A stretch of DNA of 64,000 bases from Lineus longissimus (lineage: Eukaryota; Nemertea; Pilidiophora; Heteronemertea; Lineidae), in assembly GCF_910592395.1 (NCBI RefSeq), contig NC_088326.1, forward strand, positions 13,459,001-13,523,000, given 5' to 3'. Positions 12,483 to 24,500 of the stretch are shown here, one piece after another. The number at the start of each line of letters is the position of its first letter. Position 1 is the stretch's first letter. The notes beneath the pieces were generated by a model. It was given only the letters and a program-made list of their open reading frames with translations, had not been told where the DNA came from and searched no databases. Both the position numbers and the translations under genes were made by a program.

Positions 12483-12492
12483 GCGCATGCGC
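12483..12492. promoter_or_regulatory. NRF-1 (alpha-Pal) type site
   Basis: The sequence gcgcatgcgc is a perfect palindrome matching the NRF-1 core, 58 bases upstream of the RFC1 start codon. This is a sequence match only. Confidence 0.55.
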
Positions 12493-12502
12493 ATTTTTTC
12501 GA

Positions 12503-12513
12503 TTTGGCGCGAA
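12503..12513 (+). promoter_or_regulatory. E2F-type site upstream of RFC1
   Basis: The sequence tttggcgcgaa matches the E2F consensus TTTSSCGC. It lies 37 bases upstream of the RFC1 start codon. Replication-factor genes are classic E2F targets in animals, so the location fits, but binding is inferred. Confidence 0.6.
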
Positions 12514-12549
12514 TATTTTTCTGAACAGCGAAGAAATAAAGTCGTTTTA

Positions 12550-15500
12550 ATGGTAAAGCTCATCACTTCTATGACGATGTCGTTAATTTAGCATCTAGTA
12601 TAGATCTTAAGCAATGTTTATGATTTGTTAGTTTTGTTGATTGTGCCTGCAAAAATGGTAGAAAACGTTCTTTTTCTTAGACAGAAATTTTGTATGTACA
12701 AAATGCACTCCCTCCCATTTGTCGCACGAGCAATTATGTTCTATTATCGGACACGTAAATTGAGTTCCTGAAATCAATTCAGCTGGCCAGCTCAGTTGGC
12801 TGAGCTTTTCTACCAATCGTCGATGAAGAGGGTGACCAAGTCTGGTGAAGGATTGGGTGATTAAACGTTGCATGCTTTTATTTCAAAATCTATGTACACT
12901 GACTGAGGCTAGGCCTGGCATATCCTAGCCGGGGCCGGTGGTTTCTCTGGTTGATCCATGGCCGCCGGCCTGGCTGTGCATGGTGTATACTTGATGATGG
13001 AAATGATTCCAAACTGACCAGGGCCTGTGAATAGGCCTGTGAATACTTTTTATGATTTGCCATATCATGATGCAAAATGGCACAACTGGTGTGGTTGTGC
13101 TTGTCATAATCTTTGTCTCCGTCTCCACTCCAGGATATCCGGAATTTTTTCCGGCCGCAGCCGGCTACTACAGCGGAAAAAAACAATAACTCGAAGACAG
13201 TTGAAATTAAAAGTAGAGAAAATGAGTTGAAAAAAACTGCATCATCTCCAGCTAAAGTATCAAAACCGCTGAAAGGGGAAGAAACAAAAGGAAAAAGTCG
13301 ATCAGAGAAGCACGAATTGAAACATGGGAAAAGAGACAAATCAATTAGTAAGAAGCGACGTGATAGTGATGAGAGTGACGTGATTGTGATTGAAGCCAAG
13401 GAAACAGAGAGTGAGAAGAAAGTCAGGAAAGAAAAGGTCGAGAAAAAGAAGCGAGAAGATGATTTTATGGCGAGTCTCAAGAAGGAGGAGGAGGAGGAAG
13501 GAGCACGACGGAGAGATCGGAAACTAAAGGCGGGGAACGGGAAGGAACGGAAAGATGGTGAACAAGACAAGGAGGAGGTGAACAAGTCAAGTCGGAAATC
13601 CAAGGGTCGGAAAGAGGAGGTTGAAGACAATGTGAAGTCAAAATCCAAGCAAAAAGAAAAAAATGGTGAGTTTCAATAATGCCAGAGAAACATATACATG
13701 TATGTTCTTGTGTTGTAACTGCAACGATAGGTTTTTATCGCTGAGGGGATTGATATAATTTGGGCACCAGTATCCGCCAAGCTGGCCCAATTTGATAGGC
13801 TTTTGTTCCAGGATTGGCCTGATACATTTTGTTCTCTTTGTAGGTGTCGATGAGAAGAAACCTCGGAAGCGCAAGGTCGTATCGGAGAGTGAGGAGGAGG
13901 TGGTGGTTGTTGACGAAAGTGACACCGGGGAGGACGTCAAGGACACAAAGAGGAAGAGACGATCAAAAAAGGTAAATAGTTGAGTTTTGTCGCAAGTGAA
14001 TTGAGGTTTTAAACAATTTTGATATTTTGAGTTTGGCCTCCTAATAGAGGAGAACCTAATGGTACTTCATTGTAAGCAAGGTAACTGCTCTCTATTCAGG
14101 TTGCTGGTGGTGATGAGGAAAAAGCAGAAGAAAAACCGAAGAAAGGAAGACCATCCAAGAGAGAAGAGAAGAAGAAAAAAAAGAAGGGGACCATTTTAGA
14201 TTCAGGTGAGTTAACAGTGTTGTGTTGGTGCTGTGTTAGCAGGAAAAGCATGAATTCAGAAACGAACATTACTTTTCTCTGTCCTTAGTGATTGTTGTAA
14301 ACAAGAGTTTCTTTGAATTGATTCTTGATTTGAATAAGTGACTACGAAAGCATACCATGACCAACAATAGCCTTGCTCTGTGCACTGAATGTACATTACA
14401 GACAGACGTGTACAGGGACTTGTTTTACAGTCTCTTACTTCTAAATCTGATCCAACGTTTGTCCGTATACAACTAAGCTGGTTCATGTCTCCATCGTTTA
14501 GATTCTGACGGTGACATCATCCCAGCCACACCACAACAGAAGAAACCAAGACGGAGGAAGATGGAGGTGACAGTGGTGAATGACTCAGGTTAGTTGTCAG
14601 GAATGTACCAGTTATCATGACAGTCTAGTAAGAGAGAAACCTTGTTTGGCCCCCTGGTTTACATTTGTTGATTCAATGATTGGATGGCATCTATTTGATT
14701 GTTTACTTCAGATGAAGAGGAGAAACCTAAACCTCTTGACGACATGTTTGCCAAGGCAGCAATAGCAACACCGAAAGCCGCTAACAAGAAACCATCGCCG
14801 GCCAAGAAGGGTACGCCGGTGTCTGTCATGGACTTCTTCGGGACAGGGACGGTTCATAGGACGAGTGGAGTCAAGCCAGGCAGCGGAGTCAAGAGAAAGG
14901 TAAACTGCTCATACAGAAAGCGAACTCCATGCAGCTACTAGAATTCTTCAACGAGTTCTACAGACAGTAAACACAGTACCGTTACTCATCTGTACTGGTT
15001 GATAAACTGACCTTGTTTCCTTATGTTTCCAGGCATCGGAGAGTGTCGAACCCATCTCGATTGAGGACTATGACATTCACGATGACGACGACTTCGATGA
15101 AACATTGAAATTACTCGACACAGAGAACCTGGTGAAGAAGAAGATCAAATTGGATGATGACATCGAATTGACGTCATCCGTGGTCAACGTCAAATCAGCC
15201 AAGAAATCGCCCGAGAAAGCATTAGGTAAAGATATTACCATGGTTACAGACCTGGACTGCTGATCTTTCCCGAATGTCATTGGTTTGTGTTTTAGTTCAT
15301 CAAGCTAGTTTATATTTCAACTTTCCTCTATATTGATCATTATATTGCAGAAAAGCCGAGCCTAGCTGGAAAACTCTCCGCTAAATTCAAAGCTTGTTCT
15401 GAACCTCCTAGAAAGATGTCGCCAATGAAGGGCAAATCTCCTGTGAAGATGGATGTCGACCAGGTTGATAACGTCGCAAAGGTTAAAACTCCTCCGAAGG

Positions 15501-18500
15501 GAAAGACGCCGCAGAAAGTGGTATTCACTCCTAAGGCAGTGACTCCGTCTACTAAATCCTCACCACCAAAGGCTAAGGAAACGCCCAAGACGTCTCCTGG
15601 GAAGGTGAGTGGCGTTGAAGAGGCAAATGGGATCAAGAATGTGGCAGTGAGGTCAACGATCAGGGGAACTGTGAGGTTCTGTTGTCGTGCCCGCGTGATT
15701 AGATAGAGACTCCCCACAACACAAGCTTCCAAACAGACTCAGCAGGTTACTTCTTTACTTCAGGTTGAACCTAAGATCTCCGATAATTTCCCGATTGATG
15801 TGATCAGATTTTAAATCCTGTTTTTCCAGCCCACTTCTACGAACACAAGTCCTAAAGCGACACCTGGGACCTCCGAGAAAAACCGAGCTGCGTACAGGAA
15901 CTATCTGCATCGGGAGGGGCCAAGGGCACTCGGGACAAAAGAAATCCCTGAGGTAAATAAGGCTCAGGCAGGTTCTCTGATGAATGATTTCTACCAAGTC
16001 TTTATCTACGGGTTATAAGAGCATGCAGAGTCATAGTTATGGGCACCAGACTCACAGTCTGGTGACCTGATACTGATGCTGATACTTATACTGATGCATT
16101 TTCTTCTCAAAAGGGGGCGCCCAACTGCCTTGAAGACTTGACGTTTGTTGTGACCGGAGTCCTTGAGTCGTTGGAGAGAGACGAGGCCAAGAGTTTAGTC
16201 GAGAAATATGGCGGGAAAGTGACAACGACTTTGAGTAAGAAGACGAGCTATGTGGTGATTGGTCGAGATGCTGGAGAGAGTAAGATGGCAAAGGTACGAG
16301 TACAGGGGGATGATAGGATCGTTTTCTTCTGTGTGGAAGGAGACTGGCAGGTTGGTTGTCGCCAGAAAAGCACATGCACATCAGTCCTTGACTCAGCCAT
16401 GTGAGCATGTTGATTGTGGAGTCCTTGACTCAGCCATGTGAGCATGTTGATTGTGGAGCTCTTGACTCAGCCATGTGAGCATGTTGATTGTGGAGCTCTT
16501 GACTCAGCCATGTGAGCATGTTGATTGTGGAGTCCTTGACTCAGCCATGTGAGCATGGTGATTGTGGAGCTCTTGACTCAGCCATGTGAGCATGTTGATT
16601 GTGGAGCTCTTGACTCAGCCATGTGAGCATGTTGATTGTGGAGCTCTTGACTCAGCCATGTGAGCATGTTGATTGTGGAGCTCTTGACTCAGCCATGTGA
16701 GCATGGTGATTGTGGAGCTCTTGACTCAGCCATGTGAGCATGTTGATTGTGGAGTCCTTGACTCAGCCATGTGAGCATGTTGATTGTGGAGCTCTTGACT
16801 CAGCCATGTGAGCATGTTGATTGTGGAGCTCTTGACTCAGCCATGTGAGCATGGTGATTGTGGAGTCCTTGACTCAGCCATGTGAGCATGTTGATTGTGG
16901 AGCTCTTGACTCAGCCATGTGAGCATGTTGATTGTGGAGCTCTTGACTCAGCCATGTGAGCATGTTGATTGTGGAGCTCTTGACTCAGTCATGTGAGCAT
17001 GTTGATTGTGGAGCTCTTGACTCAGTCATGTGAGCATGTTGATTGTGGAGCTCTTGACTCAGTCATGTGAGCATGTTGATTGTGGAGCTCATGACTCAGC
17101 CATGTGAGCATGTTGATTGTGGAGCTCTTGACTCAGCCATGTGAGCATGTTGATTGTGGAGCTCTTGACTCAGCCATGTGAGCATGTTGATTGTGGAGCT
17201 CTTGACTCAGCCATGTGAGCATGTTGATTGTGGAGCTCTTGACTCAGCCATGTGAGCATGTTGATTGTGGAGCTCTTGACTCAGCCATGTGAGCATGTTG
17301 ATTGTGGAGCTCTTGACTCAGCCATGTGAGCATGTTGATTGTGGAGCTCTTGACTCAGCCATGTGAGCATGTTGATTGTGGAGCTCTTGACTCAGCCATG
17401 TGAGCATGGTGATTGTGGAGCTCTTGACTCAGCCATGTGAGCATGGTGATTGTGGAGCTCTTGACTCAGCCATGTGAGCATGGTGATTGTGGAGCTCTTG
17501 ACTCAGCCATGTGAGCATGTTGATTGTGGAGCTCTTGACTCAGCCATGTGAGCATGGTGATTGTGGAGCTCTTGACTCAGCCATGTGAGCATGTTGATTG
17601 TGGAGCTCTTGACTCAGCCATGTGAGCATGTTGATTGTGGAGCTGTTGTGTGTAAGTCTGACCACATGTTCTAACTCTTGAACTTGGGCTTGTGAGAGAC
17701 ACCATGGTAAAGGATGATCTTATGTAAATCTCTGCCTTGTTTTCAGGCGCAGCAGTTTGGTACAAAGCAAATAGACGAAGATGGTTTACTTGACTTGATC
17801 CGGATGCGGCCAGGCAAGAGGTCCAAGTATGAGATACAGGCTGAGAAGGCCGTTGCTAAGGTAAGCCATCCTGGCAGATGATGGGTGATTTGCAAGGTCA
17901 TGTTGCCACAGATTGTTTTCTATTAGGCCCCAAGTTACTAGATCCATGTTTCTCAGGTGTTGCCACAGACAGCAGATTTAGTGCATTTAACCCTTTCACT
18001 ACCTGTGGCAGACAGTAGACTTGGAATGCCCGAGACCTTTGTCGTGGTCATCATGTACATATCATTTGTGTCCATCCACACTATAATGCCCAGCCTACAT
18101 GATCCCAACCAATACAAAGTGACATTCGTTTGAATTTTGAAAGCCTTACGTCTTTCTAGGAAATGTTGGAGAAGAAGAAATCCATGGTTTCCAGTCCATC
18201 CATTCCAAAAGTGCCAAGAATCGCCCCAGCAACAAGTAGCCAATCAAGGGGAGCGGACACAGACAGTCAAACATCTGAATGGTCGCAGAAAACGGCCAGT
18301 CCAACAAAGAAAGAGGGCAGCACTGAATCATTACTGTGGGTGGACAAATATAAACCGCAGACGATGAAACAGATCATTGGACAGCAGGGAGAGAAGAGCA
18401 ACGCACGGAAATTACTCCTTTGGTTGCGAGACTGGCATAAGAACCGTGCGCTCGGGAAGAAGCCGTCTGGAGGGTTTAATCGGTGGAATGATGACGGTTC

Positions 18501-21500
18501 TGGTCACAAGGCGGCGCTATTGTCAGGCCCGCCTGGCATTGGAAAGACAACAACTGCGACGTTAGTTGCTGAGGTGAGATATGGAAGAAGTATGAGTCAG
18601 GATGAAACTTGGCACAGTCAATGTTACCAGGTGTCGTGGGTTGGTTTGGCCTGGTGTTTGGGTCCCAGGTGTGAGTGTAGGCTTTGGTGACGGCACCAAA
18701 GCCTACACTCACAGTCAATGTTACCAGGTGTCGTGGGTTGGTTTGGCCTGGTGTTTGGGTCCCAGGTGTGAGTGTAGGCTTTGGTGACGGCACCAAAGCC
18801 TACACTCACAGTCAATGTTACCAGGTGTCGTGGGTTGGTTTGGCCTGGTGTTTGGGTCCCAGGTGTGAGTGTAGGCTTTGGTGACGGCACCAAAGCCTAC
18901 ACTCACAGTCAATGTTACCAGGAGTCGTGGGATGGTTTGGCCTGGTGTTTTGGTCCCAGGTGTGAGTGTAGGCTTTGGTGACGGCACCAAAGCCTACACT
19001 CACAGTCAATGTTACCAGGTGTCGTGGGTTGGTTTGGCCTGGTGTTTGGGTGCCAGGTGTGAGTGTAGGCTTTGGTGACGGCACCAACAGTCAATGTTAC
19101 CAGGTGTCGTGGGTTGGTTTGGCCTGGTGTTTGGCTCCCAGGTGTGAGTGTAGGCTTTGGTGACGGCACCAAAGCCTACACTCACAGTCAATGTTACCAG
19201 GTGTCGTGGGTTGGTTTGGCCTGGTGTTTGGGTCCCAGGTGTGAGTGTAGGCTTTGGTGACGGCACCAAAGCCTACACTCACAGTCAATGTTACCAGGTG
19301 TCGTGGGTTGGTTTGGCCTGGTGTTTGGGTGCCAGGTGTGAGTGTAGGCTTTGGTGACGGCACCAACAGTCAATGTTACCAGGTGTCGTGGGTTGGTTTG
19401 GCCTGGTGTTTGGGTCCCAGGTGTGAGTGTAGGCTTTGGTGACAGCACCAAAGCCTACACTCACAGTCAATGTTACCAGGTGTCGTGGGTTGGTTTGGCC
19501 TGGTGTTTGGGTCCCAGGTGTGACTGTAGGCTTTGGTGACGGCACCAAAGCCTACACTCACAGTCAATGTTACCAGGTGCCTTGTGTTGGTTTGTCCTCC
19601 TGGTGTTTTGGTCCCAGGTGTGAGTGTAGGCTTTGGTGACGGCACCAACTTCTAATGTCATCTTTTGTTGCAGGAAGCTGGGTTTTCGTTTATTGAGTTG
19701 AATGCGTCCGATTCAAGAAACAAGAAGAGTTTACAAGGAGACGTGGCCGATTTATTGAAGAATCGGTGCTTAACTGGATTCCTTGGTAAGCATGGTTCAA
19801 CTTGAACACATCTGACCTCCTTTCACTCAGGATGTGCAATCCTAAGTTCAACAAGTTTTCCCACCATTCTGTAAGAACTTAGGGTACAGGTGGATTCAGC
19901 ATCACTCTCGTGCCATGATGAGCTAACGTTGACTCTTTGTGGTTTCAGAGACTGGTCAGTTACAGAGTGGTGCTGCTAAACATTGTTTATTAATGGATGA
20001 AGTGGACGGCATGTCGGGAAATGAGGATCGAGGTGGAATGCAGGTACAATGTTTATATAATGGTCTAACTAATGGACTCCTACTCTGGCATATGTGGTGA
20101 TCGTAGTGGCACACTAAAGCACTCATCTCGCCTTGGAGGAGGAATACTCCATGGCCTGGGGAAGAACACCTCCGAGTGCAGGGTAAATGCTGATGGAGAC
20201 GAACCAAAGTATGTTCTTTCTAACGGCCTGAAACTATGTGTTTTCTTCTCCAGAAAGTCGCCCTTGTAAATGAAAGTGTGAGTACTGATCTGTTTTGGAC
20301 CCAGAAAGCCTTTATTGATAACCTCAAATTTTAAGAAAGTTGTAATTATTTCATGTTTTGTCAATTTCAGGAATTAATCGCCCTCATCAAGCAGTCAAAA
20401 GTGCCAATAATCTGTATGTGCAACGACCGACAACATCTAAAAATACGCTCGCTTGCCAATCATTGTTTTGATCTCAGGTTCCAGCGGCCGCGTGTCGAAC
20501 AAATCAGGGTAAGCTGGTCATGTTTATAAGGCAAGGGCCAAAAATAAAACCGCACGGAAGTTTTATGGTTTACAGCAATAAAGGTTCTTGTGAGTGTTGA
20601 TCAACTGACTCGTGTTGCTAACCGAGTGTTGAATGGTGTCTGGGGCGGGGGGGGGGGGGGGGGGGGGTTGACAGTTCATGCTGATCACTGAAGAAAATAG
20701 ACATGGCTGTTCACAAATCCTAAGCAATTGAAAGAGAGACGAGTGTAACATTCTTCTCGTTTCTACATTTCAGGGAGCAGTGATGTCCATCATGTATAAA
20801 GAGGGCGTTAAGATACCACCACCAGCCGTAAACGAAATCATCCAGGCGTCCAATCAGGACATCCGACAGGTCATCCATAACCTTGAGATGTTCGGTGCCA
20901 GCAATCGTGCTCTCACGCATGAGGAGGTGAAAAAAGATGCTAATGCTGCCAAAAAAGATTTTAAAATTGTAAGTCAGGTCAGCTGCTTTATACATGACAT
21001 GTGACTGAACACATGACTCACCCATTGTAAGTCAGGTCAGCTGCTTTATACATGACATGTGACTGAACACATGACTCACCCATTGTAAGTCAGGTCAGCT
21101 GCTTTATACATGACATGTGACTGAACACATGACGTCACCCATTGTTCTCGGCTGGTGGAAGGTTTGATAGCGACATCTGTTGGGGCGCAGAATTATCATA
21201 AAGAGTGACACTACCATCAGAAAGTGCTGATCTAGAGCTTCCCAATGACTGGTCATGTGACCAAGCAGAAGTGAGCAAGAGTATGATGATTCTTCTACTT
21301 CTGTTCCAGGGGCCCTTTGACGTCTGCCGGCAAGTGTTTGCCGCTGGGGACGAGACTGCCAAGATGACACTCAATGACAAGGCGGACCTCTTCTTCAACG
21401 ATTATAACATCGCTCCGTTATTTGTGCAAGAAAACTACGTCCATGTTCTGCCGAGGGAAGCAGGGTGAGTGTTTGGTCCATCTGTTTGGATGATGGTCCA

Positions 21501-24500
21501 TGTTATCCCTGATGAGGGAAGCAGGGTGAGTGTTAGGTCCATCTGTTTGGATGATGGTCCATGTTATCCCTGATGAGGGAAGCAGGGTGAGTGTTTGATC
21601 CATCTGTTTGGATGATGGTCCATGTTATCCCTGATGAGGGAAGCAGGGTGAGTGTTTGATCCATCTGTTTGGATGATGGTCCATGTTATCCCTGATGAGG
21701 GAAGCAGGGTGAGTGTTTGGTCCATCTGTTTGGATGATGATCCATGTTATCCCTGATGAGGGAAGCAGGGTGAGTGTTTGATCCATCTGTTTGGATGATG
21801 GTCCATGTTATCCCTGATGAGGGAAGCGGGGTGAGTGTTTGGTCCATCTGTTTGGATGATGGTCCATGTTATCCCTGATGAGGGAAGCAGGGTGAGTGTT
21901 TGGTCCATCTGTTTGGATGATGGTCCATGTTATCCCTGATGAGGGAAGCGGGGTGAGTGTTTGATCCATCTGTTTGGATGATGGTCCATGTTATCCCTGA
22001 TGAGGGAAGCAGGGTGAGTGTTTGATCCATCTGTTTGGATGATGGTCCATGTTATCCCTGATGAGGGAAGCAGGGTGAGTGTTTGATCCATCTGTTTGGA
22101 TGATGGTCCATGTTATCCCTGATGAGGGAAGCAGGGTGAGTGTTTGGTCCATCTGTTTGGATGATGGTCCATGTTATCCCTGATGAGGGAAGCAGGGTGA
22201 ATGTTTGGTCCATCTGTTTGGATGATGGTCCATGTTATCCCTGACGAGGGAAGCAGGGTGAGTGTTTGGTCCATCTGTTTGGATGATGGTCCATGTTATC
22301 CCTGACGAGGGAAGCAGGGTGAGTGTTTGGTCCATCTGTTTGGATGATGATCCATGTTATCCCTGACGAGGGAAGCAGTGTGAGTGTTTGGTCCATCTGT
22401 TTGGATGATGGTCCATTCAAAGGACTCACTTTCTGGAACAACAATCAGCAAAATTTCTTTAAAACCTGATTATATTTGCAGGGGTGATCGGCGGAAACAC
22501 TTGGACTTATTAGCGAAGGCTGCAGACAGTATCTGTGAGGGGGATGTTGTATCACAGGCGATCAGGAGTAAACAGCAATGGGGCTTACTGCCCCTCCAGG
22601 CTGTCTACTCAAGTGTGATCCCCGGGGAGCTGCTACGTGGTCACATGGGACAGATGATAGCATTCCCACAGTGGCTGGGGAAAAACTCATCACGGACGAA
22701 AGTGGATCGGATATTAGGAGAGTTGGGCACTCATATGAGACTAAGGTAAATATTAGCACAGGCTCCGTTATCCAATATTCATAGGAATATTTTGGTTATT
22801 GTGCCGTTCTAGATGATCCAGATCATTCCACTGTTTCCATTGTTCACAATGGTTGTGTGGTTTGGGTTTTTCGTGTAAAGTACACCATAGTTTTGGCAAT
22901 TTTCTGAAAGTAGAATCTTACAAACTATTCATTTCAGGATCTCGGCTAATAAAGAATCAACAAATATGGAATATCGTCCGCATCTAAAGGTGAAACTGAC
23001 AAAGCCTCTACAGAACGATGACGGGTCAGGTGTGCCGGAGGTCATACAGATGTTGGATGATTATGATCTGTTGAAAGATGACTTTGATAACATACTTGAG
23101 ATCAGCCAGTGGACGGGAGCAAAGAATGCTATGGAGGGCGTCGCCACTAAAGTAAGTGCCAGCAAAATGTCTTGATTTATCCAACTGGTTTCACAAGGTA
23201 AGGTGCTTCATTGTTTGAGAGTGATGCTTGGATTCAGACCTAGACCAAGACTCTCTGTTCCTGAGTGTCTATGCCAGGGTAGGTTTGAGAGTGATGCTTG
23301 GATTCAGACCTAAACCAAGACTCTCTGTTCCTGAGTGTCTATGCCAGGGCAGGTTTGAGAGTGATGCTTGGATTCAGACCTAAACCAAGACTCTCTGTTC
23401 CTGAGTGTCTATGCCAGGGGAGGTTTGAGAGTGATGCTTGGATTCAGACCTAAACCAAGACTCTCTGTTCCTGAGTGTCTATGCCAGGGTAGGTTTGAGA
23501 GTGATGCTTGGATTCAGACCTAAACCAAGACTCTCTGTTCCTGAGTGTCTATGCCAGGGCAGGTTTGAGAGTGATGCTTGGATTCAGACCTAAACCAAGA
23601 CTCTCTGTTCCTGAGTGTCTATGCCAGGGTAGGTTTGAGAGTGATGCTTGGATTCAGACCTAGACCAAGACTCTCTGTTCCCGAGTGTCTATGCCAGGGC
23701 AGGTTTAAGGAAAACACCACACTGGTCTCCCTACTTCAATCAAGAAGACCACCGGGTGGTGGAGCTGATATGTAGGTGGCCATCGGGTGGTGGTTAAAAC
23801 CTGAGGCACTTTACTCGAAGTTTAGGAGTGATATATCTAAGCTCTAGTTTCCAACCGACTTAGTGGCTTACTTCCATGGAATCTAACACAGCACATGCAA
23901 CCAGATCTCTCTTTGCTTTTTGATTGATTCTGTGTCTTAAACTTTCAGACCAAGTCTGCCTTTACTCGGAACTACAACAAAGAATCTCACCTCTTGCCGT
24001 ACGCTCAAAGTCAGGCAATCAAGAAGTCACGGAAAGGTGCCGCGTCACCTGCGGAGGAACTTCTTGGTGAGGGGGAGGAGGAGGGGGGAGTGGAGGAGGA
24101 AGCAGAGGAGGAGGACGACATCACCAAGAACCCCATGATCAAGGTACGTGCTGGTCACAAGCTGACTGTCAGCTCTGTAGTGACAAGCTGACTGTCGGCT
24201 CTGTAGTGACAAGCTGACTGTCGGCTCTATAGTGACAAGCTGACTGTCGGCTCTGTAGTGACAAGCTGACTGTCGGCTCTGTAGTGACAAGCTGACTGTC
24301 GGCTCTGTAGTGACAAGCTGACTGTCGGCTCTGTAGTGACAAGCTGACTGTCGGCTCTGTAGTGACAAGCTGACTGTCCGCTCTGTAGTGACAAGCTGAC
24401 TGTCGGCTCTGTAGTGACAAGCTGACTGTCGGCTCTGTAGTGACAAAATGACTCATCATCAAATGATTTCTCTTGTTTCTTCAGGTTGTGAATGAGTCTG

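Larger units (their letters stand above)
11967..12549. promoter_or_regulatory. Shared 5' region of LDAH (-) and RFC1 (+)
   Basis: The two start codons face away from each other about 600 bp apart. The RFC1-proximal 70 bp is locally CG-rich in an otherwise AT-rich stretch. It holds a palindromic NRF-1-type site and an E2F-type site. No TATA box is obvious. Bidirectional promoter function is inferred. Confidence 0.55.

Noticed and set aside
12781-12860. tRNA-like box A (agctcagttgg) in RFC1 intron 1
   Set aside because: No matching box B or cloverleaf follows at the proper distance. At most it is a decayed SINE head.
12890-13648. 252-codon antisense frame rich in Ser/Phe/Leu
   Set aside because: It is the mirror of the Lys/Glu-rich second RFC1 exon on the plus strand. 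Biased codons there make the opposite strand open.
16384-17643. CRISPR array
   Set aside because: Units are directly adjacent, with no unique spacers of constant length, and the context is a spliced eukaryotic gene.
24045-24462. Long antisense open frame with repeated [14 protein letters not shown]
   Set aside because: It is produced by the 26-bp tandem array in an RFC1 intron and has no start, splice or conservation signal of its own.
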